Source of the DNA: Anaerolineae bacterium
Lineage (GTDB): Bacteria > Chloroflexota > Anaerolineae > Anaerolineales > Anaerolineaceae
DNA: 64,000 bases
Direction: 5' to 3'
NCBI GenBank assembly: GCA_013178185.1
Contig: JABLXC010000004.1
Location: 1-64,000 of the forward strand
The notes under the pieces were generated by a model, which searched no databases, had not been told where the DNA came from, and saw only the letters and a program-made list of their open reading frames with translations. Below are positions 60,897 through 64,000 of this stretch, one piece after another (within the stretch, counting starts at the first letter, position 1; each line of letters begins with the position of its first letter). The position numbers were made by a program, and so were the translations under genes.

Positions 60897-61844
60897 ATGG
60901 AAATTATCTTTACCTCTGACTTCCTGATCAATTTATTTTCGGCAGGCGTTCGGCTGGCAGCTCCCTTGTTGATGGCCGCGCTGGGAGAAATCATCGCGGA
61001 GCGCAGCGGCCTTTTGAACATTGGCATCGAAGGCATCATCCTGCTGGGCGCGCTCTTTGCAGTCTTTGGAGCGGATTTCAGCGGCAATGCCTGGGTCGGC
61101 GCCCTCTCGGCTGTAATAACCGGCGCGATTCTGGGGCTGATTTTTGCCTTCATCACCGTGACGCTGGGTGGCGATCAGGTGGTGACCGGCACCGCCATCA
61201 ACATCCTGGCGTTGGGGCTAAGCACGTATCTCTTCCGGCTGGCTTACGGGCTGGAAGGTTCTTCCCATGAAGTTGAATTTTTCAGGCCGCTGGCGATCCC
61301 TGTTTTAGCGGAGATTCCGTTCATCGGCCCCATCTTTTTCAGGCAATCCCTTCTGGTGTATCTGGCTTTTATCCTCGTCCCCATCACCGCCTACTTTCTG
61401 TTTCGCACCATGTGGGGCTTATCCTTACGAGCAGTGGGAGATCACCCCCGCGCTGCCGACACCATGGGGATTAACGTTACCCGTACTCGTTACCTTGCGG
61501 TGACCGCAGGCGGGATGCTGGCCGGGTTGGCAGGCTCAATCCTCACCCTTTCGCACCTCAATATTTTTGTAGAGAATATCTCCGCCGGGCGCGGCTTTAT
61601 TGCCCTGGCCGCCGTGGTGTTTGGACAGTGGAGCCCGGTGGGGGCGATGTTCTCGGCGCTGCTTTTCGGGGTGGCCGATGCTTTTCAGCTCCGGCTGCAG
61701 ACCATCAGCAAAATCTTACCTTATCAACTGCTGGCAACCATTCCGTACATTTTGACGGTACTGGCCCTGGTTGGCGTAGTGGGACGGGCTTACCCGCCGA
61801 AATCGCTGGGAACTCCCTATCTGCGAGAGGGGCGCGGCTCGTAA
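60897..61844 (+). CDS. BMP-type ABC importer D, permease 2
   Basis: The protein has 315 residues from ATG 60897, right after the previous stop; the frame back to 60660 is inside permease 1. About 8 helices. The YufQ-type signature is ALGEIIAERSGLLNIGIEG, with LGGDQVVTGTAINILALGL and GRGFIALAAVVFGQWSPVG. GCAGGAGAAGTGAT precedes it. It completes importer D. Confidence 0.92.
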   Translation: MEIIFTSDFLINLFSAGVRLAAPLLMAALGEIIAERSGLLNIGIEGIILLGALFAVFGADFSGNAWVGALSAVITGAILGLIFAFITVTLGGDQVVTGTAINILALGLSTYLFRLAYGLEGSSHEVEFFRPLAIPVLAEIPFIGPIFFRQSLLVYLAFILVPITAYFLFRTMWGLSLRAVGDHPRAADTMGINVTRTRYLAVTAGGMLAGLAGSILTLSHLNIFVENISAGRGFIALAAVVFGQWSPVGAMFSALLFGVADAFQLRLQTISKILPYQLLATIPYILTVLALVGVVGRAYPPKSLGTPYLREGRGS

Positions 61845-61882
61845 ATTTTAGAAGCGGCCAGATTACGGGTTGGGGCGCAAAA

Positions 61883-61917
61883 AAACGGAGTAGAACCTGA
61901 TCGGTTCTACTCCGTTT
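61883..61917. terminator. Bidirectional terminator after importer D
   Basis: AAACGGAGTAGAACC pairs perfectly with GGTTCTACTCCGTTT over a 5-nt loop. It lies between convergent importer D and the cupin gene. Confidence 0.93.
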
Positions 61918-61944
61918 GGTATCGAACGGCCGCGCCGTTTCGTC

Positions 61945-62427
61945 CTATACCGGGGGCGGCCCTAAAATCTCCATACCGTACCTGGCTGCTGTCTCAGCTA
62001 ATTTTCCAATATCTGGCGGCCCCGCGGGCGGCAGGGTTAACTTCTGAGCCGGTTCTCCCATCTCCACAAAAAAATGCTCCAAACCTGCCGGGAAGTTGAA
62101 CTGGAGTAACCTGGCAGGTTGGTTTCCTTCAACGTGAAACCAATGAGGAATATCGCGAGGAAAGAAAACATAGGATCCTGGAACAGCCTTCATCGTCTGG
62201 TTGCCACAAGTAAAGGTTGCTGCGCCCTCCAATAAATAAAACGCTTCATCTTCCCTGTGATGGACGTGCAACGGCGGCGCGAATCCTGGTGGAAGCGTCT
62301 GTTCGATCAGTCCATAAGCGCCGTTGGTGTTTTCGCCAGTCGCCTTAAGAATCATCAGCGTCCCTAAAAACCATATGGGCTGGCCCTCTTCACGGGCGAG
62401 AGTATAAGGTTCGACGGTTGTTGTCAT
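61945..62427 (-). CDS. Cupin-domain protein
   Basis: The protein has 160 residues from ATG 62427 (ACAGGAGGTTTTTG upstream); the frame to 62448 adds seven residues. The cupin motifs are PPLHVHHREDEAFYLLEG (metal-binding His, His, Glu) and FFPRDIPHWFHVEG. It resembles quercetin-dioxygenase-type single-domain cupins of unknown substrate. It is divergent from a MarR gene, which probably represses it. Confidence 0.9.
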   Translation of the reverse strand: MTTTVEPYTLAREEGQPIWFLGTLMILKATGENTNGAYGLIEQTLPPGFAPPLHVHHREDEAFYLLEGAATFTCGNQTMKAVPGSYVFFPRDIPHWFHVEGNQPARLLQFNFPAGLEHFFVEMGEPAQKLTLPPAGPPDIGKLAETAARYGMEILGPPPV

Positions 62428-62464
62428 CAAAAACCTCCTGTGGTACAATCTAAATTAGTAAGTA

Positions 62465-62499
62465 AAACTGACTATATAGTAAGATAAACTGACTATCTT
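62465..62499. promoter_or_regulatory. Candidate MarR operator
   Basis: AAACTGACTAT occurs at 62465-62475 and 62486-62496, 21 bp apart (two helix turns). The second copy lies in the inverted repeat AAGATA-N7-TATCTT. It lies between the divergent cupin and MarR genes. Confidence 0.6.
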
Positions 62500-62517
62500 G
62501 TCAAGAGGCTGTTTCAA

Positions 62518-62970
62518 ATGACCCAAAACCAGAAAGACCGGCGCATGCTTGGAGCCATGTTGCGTATTCCTTTTCAAGCCATTGTCGCCCGCATCAACGA
62601 AGGGTTGAGAACGAGGGGATTTACCGATCTCCGTCCTGCTCATTTTGTAATTTTTCAGCACATCCATCCCGAAGGTTCACATCTCACCGAATTAGCCGAA
62701 CAGGCTCAAATCACCAAACAATCCGCGGGGGCTTTGGTTGATCACCTGATGGCTTGCGGATATATCGAGCGTCTCCCTGACCCCAACGATGGCCGGGCAA
62801 AAATTGTCCGTCTCACAGAGCGCGGTCGCGAGCTGGAAAAGGCCGCGCGTGAAATTCTAAGCCAGGTCGAACAAGAGTGGGCAGAGCAATTAGGAGATGA
62901 ACGATTGACGCAGTTGAAACAGACCCTGAAGGATCTAATCGCATTGATCGAAGAGGGGGCAAAAAGTTAA
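62518..62970 (+). CDS. MarR-family transcriptional regulator
   Basis: The protein has 150 residues. The winged helix is HLTELAEQAQITKQSAGALV (recognition helix) followed by the wing LPDPNDGRAKIVRLTERG. The N- and C-terminal helices form the dimer. It probably controls itself and the divergent cupin through the repeats at 62465. CAAGAGGCTG precedes ATG 62518. Confidence 0.94.
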   Translation: MTQNQKDRRMLGAMLRIPFQAIVARINEGLRTRGFTDLRPAHFVIFQHIHPEGSHLTELAEQAQITKQSAGALVDHLMACGYIERLPDPNDGRAKIVRLTERGRELEKAAREILSQVEQEWAEQLGDERLTQLKQTLKDLIALIEEGAKS

Positions 62971-63000
62971 GAAAAGATTGATATGTGACATTCTGCACAA

Positions 63001-63029
63001 TTGACTTTCTGACATTACGCGATTATACT
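63001..63029 (+). promoter_or_regulatory. Promoter of the FMN-riboswitch transcript
   Basis: TTGACT (63001-63006), 17 bp, TATACT (63024-63029). It would start RNA close to 63036, just before the riboswitch. Confidence 0.85.
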
Positions 63030-63048
63030 TTTCGTTGAAAAAAGATAG

Positions 63049-63178
63049 ATCCTTCGGGGCAGGGTGAGGAGGTTTTTCCCTCCAATTCCCGATCGGTGGT
63101 AAAAACCCACGAGCGTCTTCTGGCGCATGACTCGGTGCAATTCCGGGGTCGACGGTAAAGTCCGGATGAAAGAAGGGT
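63049..63178 (+). ncRNA. FMN riboswitch (RFN element)
   Basis: The conserved core TTCGGGGCAGGGTG begins at 63053. TTCCCGATCGGTGGTA, the invariant joining segments, and AAAGTCCGGATG near the 3' end follow in the right order. The closing stem is CCTTC (63051-63055) with GAAGG (63172-63176). A variable hairpin arm lies near 63070-63085 (GGAGG/CCTCC). It senses FMN and acts on the terminator at 63203. Confidence 0.95.
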
Positions 63179-63202
63179 GCGTTTATTTAAACGATCAGCC
63201 TG

Positions 63203-63236
63203 CCCCGGATTCGCGCGCATTCCGGGGTTTTTCTTT
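63203..63236 (+). terminator. Terminator platform of the FMN riboswitch
   Basis: CCCCGGA (63203-63209) pairs with TCCGGGG (63221-63227), followed by TTTTTCTTTT. With FMN bound, transcription is expected to end here. Confidence 0.93.
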
Positions 63237-63258
63237 TCCCCGAAGATAAAGGTAGAAG

Positions 63259-64000
63259 ATGCAAACCATACAACGTATCAATCCCTGCGAAGAAATCAAA
63301 CTGGCGCCTCCCGGCGGCTGGCGGGCGCGCTTGCTGCGGTTCCTTAACCAGAACGGCCGCTGGGTGGTTTTGTTTTCATTGCTGCTGGCGGTGGCGCTTT
63401 GGGATACGGTTGCCAGGCTCTTGAATTTACCGGCGTTTATTCTCCCCAGACCGCTCCAGGTGGCCGAACGGCTGGCTCGTGCGCTCCAGGATGGCTCGCT
63501 GATTCGACACAGCGCCTTCACCCTGCTGGAGGTGCTTTTGGGTCTTTTTGCTGGCAGTCTGACGGCGACCGTTTTAGGGTATTTTCTGGCGCGATTTCAC
63601 TTTCTGGACCGGTTGCTTTCGCCGTACCTGGTGGCGAGCCAGGCCATCCCGGTAGTAGCCATTGCCCCGCTGCTGGTGATCTGGTTTGGTTCGGGGATTT
63701 TCTCAAAAATCCTGATCTGCAGTTTAATTGTTTTCTTTCCGGTGCTGGTTAACACCGTGGTTGGCCTGCGCGCCGTCCCTGAAAATTTGCGCGACCTGAT
63801 GCGCTCGCTGCGCGCTACCCCCTGGCAAATGCTGCGCTATCTGGAACTCCCTGCCGCTTTGCCGGTGTTGTTGGGCGGGTTGCGGATTGGCGCTACCCTC
63901 TCGGTAATTGGGGCGGTGGTTGGCGAGTTTGTCGGTTCGGATATTGGGCTGGGGTTCCTGGTGAATGTGGCGCGCGGGCAGTATGATACCGCCCTGGTGT
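63259..64000 (+). CDS. ribX: Riboflavin ABC importer permease, RibX-like, cut by window end
   Basis: At least 247 codons are open from ATG 63259 to the end of the window with no stop. It is a binding-protein-dependent permease of the ThiX/SsuC/RibX kind: helices at WVVLFSLLLAVALWDTV and LLEVLLGLFAGSLTATVLGY, and the coupling loop LRDLMRSLRATPWQMLRYLE. The FMN riboswitch directly in front makes riboflavin the most likely substrate, as for RibXY of Chloroflexus. Solute-binding and ATPase partners should follow outside the window. Confidence 0.88.
   Translation, partial: MQTIQRINPCEEIKLAPPGGWRARLLRFLNQNGRWVVLFSLLLAVALWDTVARLLNLPAFILPRPLQVAERLARALQDGSLIRHSAFTLLEVLLGLFAGSLTATVLGYFLARFHFLDRLLSPYLVASQAIPVVAIAPLLVIWFGSGIFSKILICSLIVFFPVLVNTVVGLRAVPENLRDLMRSLRATPWQMLRYLELPAALPVLLGGLRIGATLSVIGAVVGEFVGSDIGLGFLVNVARGQYDTALV

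Noticed and set aside
1-64000. tRNA, rRNA and CRISPR arrays
   Set aside because: I looked for T-loop sequences, rRNA segments and regular short repeats with spacers and saw none.

Overview
The window looks like a chromosome segment of an anaerobic or facultative Chloroflexota (Anaerolineae-like) bacterium. Four things suggest this: strong GGAGG ribosome sites; many BMP-family (purine-nucleoside-type) ABC importers; a very large SARP/BTAD regulator with TPRs; and a W-cofactor-type radical SAM maturase. This placement is inference from gene content, since no rRNA or marker tree can be run here.

Layout. (1) 1-2.8 kb: GC-rich, tightly packed small genes that look like the end of a phage or phage-derived structural module, plus a winged-helix protein. 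(2) 3-13.4 kb: mostly housekeeping. A secreted beta-propeller protein, rdgB divergent from yceD-rpoD, an alpha/beta hydrolase coupled to an isochorismatase-like hydrolase, a Mn/Fe-type SOD facing away from a Ni-SOD with its maturation protease, a GNAT acetyltransferase, a cyclophilin and a CBS protein. (3) 13.7-36.6 kb: a catabolic island. It has two complete BMP-type ABC importers (A and B), a third orphan BMP lipoprotein (C), a 2-hydroxyacid-dehydrogenase-like protein, two M20 hydrolases, an Asp/Glu/hydantoin racemase, an unrecognised 290-aa protein, an LLM flavin oxidoreductase, and a molybdenum hydroxylase (FAD-type subunit plus fused 2Fe-2S/Mo subunit). (4) 36.7-45.8 kb: a visibly more AT-rich block with an MBL-fold protein, a LysR regulator, an amidohydrolase and a five-gene oligopeptide-type ABC importer. 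(5) 46-53.3 kb: SARP regulator, dihaem cytochrome c, RidA, a membrane protein, and an ArsR regulator followed by an AbrB/radical-SAM fusion. A decayed copy of the tail of that radical SAM gene lies at 45.9 kb. (6) 53.4-56.4 kb: FdrA, a small FdrA-tail-like protein and a DUF1116 (YlbE-like) protein, related to the oxamate carbamoyltransferase of anaerobic allantoin breakdown. (7) 57-61.8 kb: a third complete BMP-type importer (D). (8) 61.9-64 kb: a cupin divergent from a MarR regulator, then an FMN riboswitch with a terminator platform controlling a RibX-like permease that runs off the window.

How it may work together. The BMP importers, molybdenum hydroxylase, M20 hydrolases, hydantoin-type racemase, amidohydrolase, RidA and FdrA/DUF1116 fit import and breakdown of purines, ureides, hydantoins or related N-heterocycles, finishing in carbamoyl transfer. 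No single gene proves the substrate. In four transport operons a strong hairpin separates the binding-protein gene from the next transport gene, which would give more binding protein than membrane complex. Points that need checking: the degenerate FAD motifs in the Xdh-like subunit, the missing catalytic Arg in the hydroxyacid dehydrogenase homologue, the missing last metal ligand in one M20 protein, and the unknown protein at 27753.
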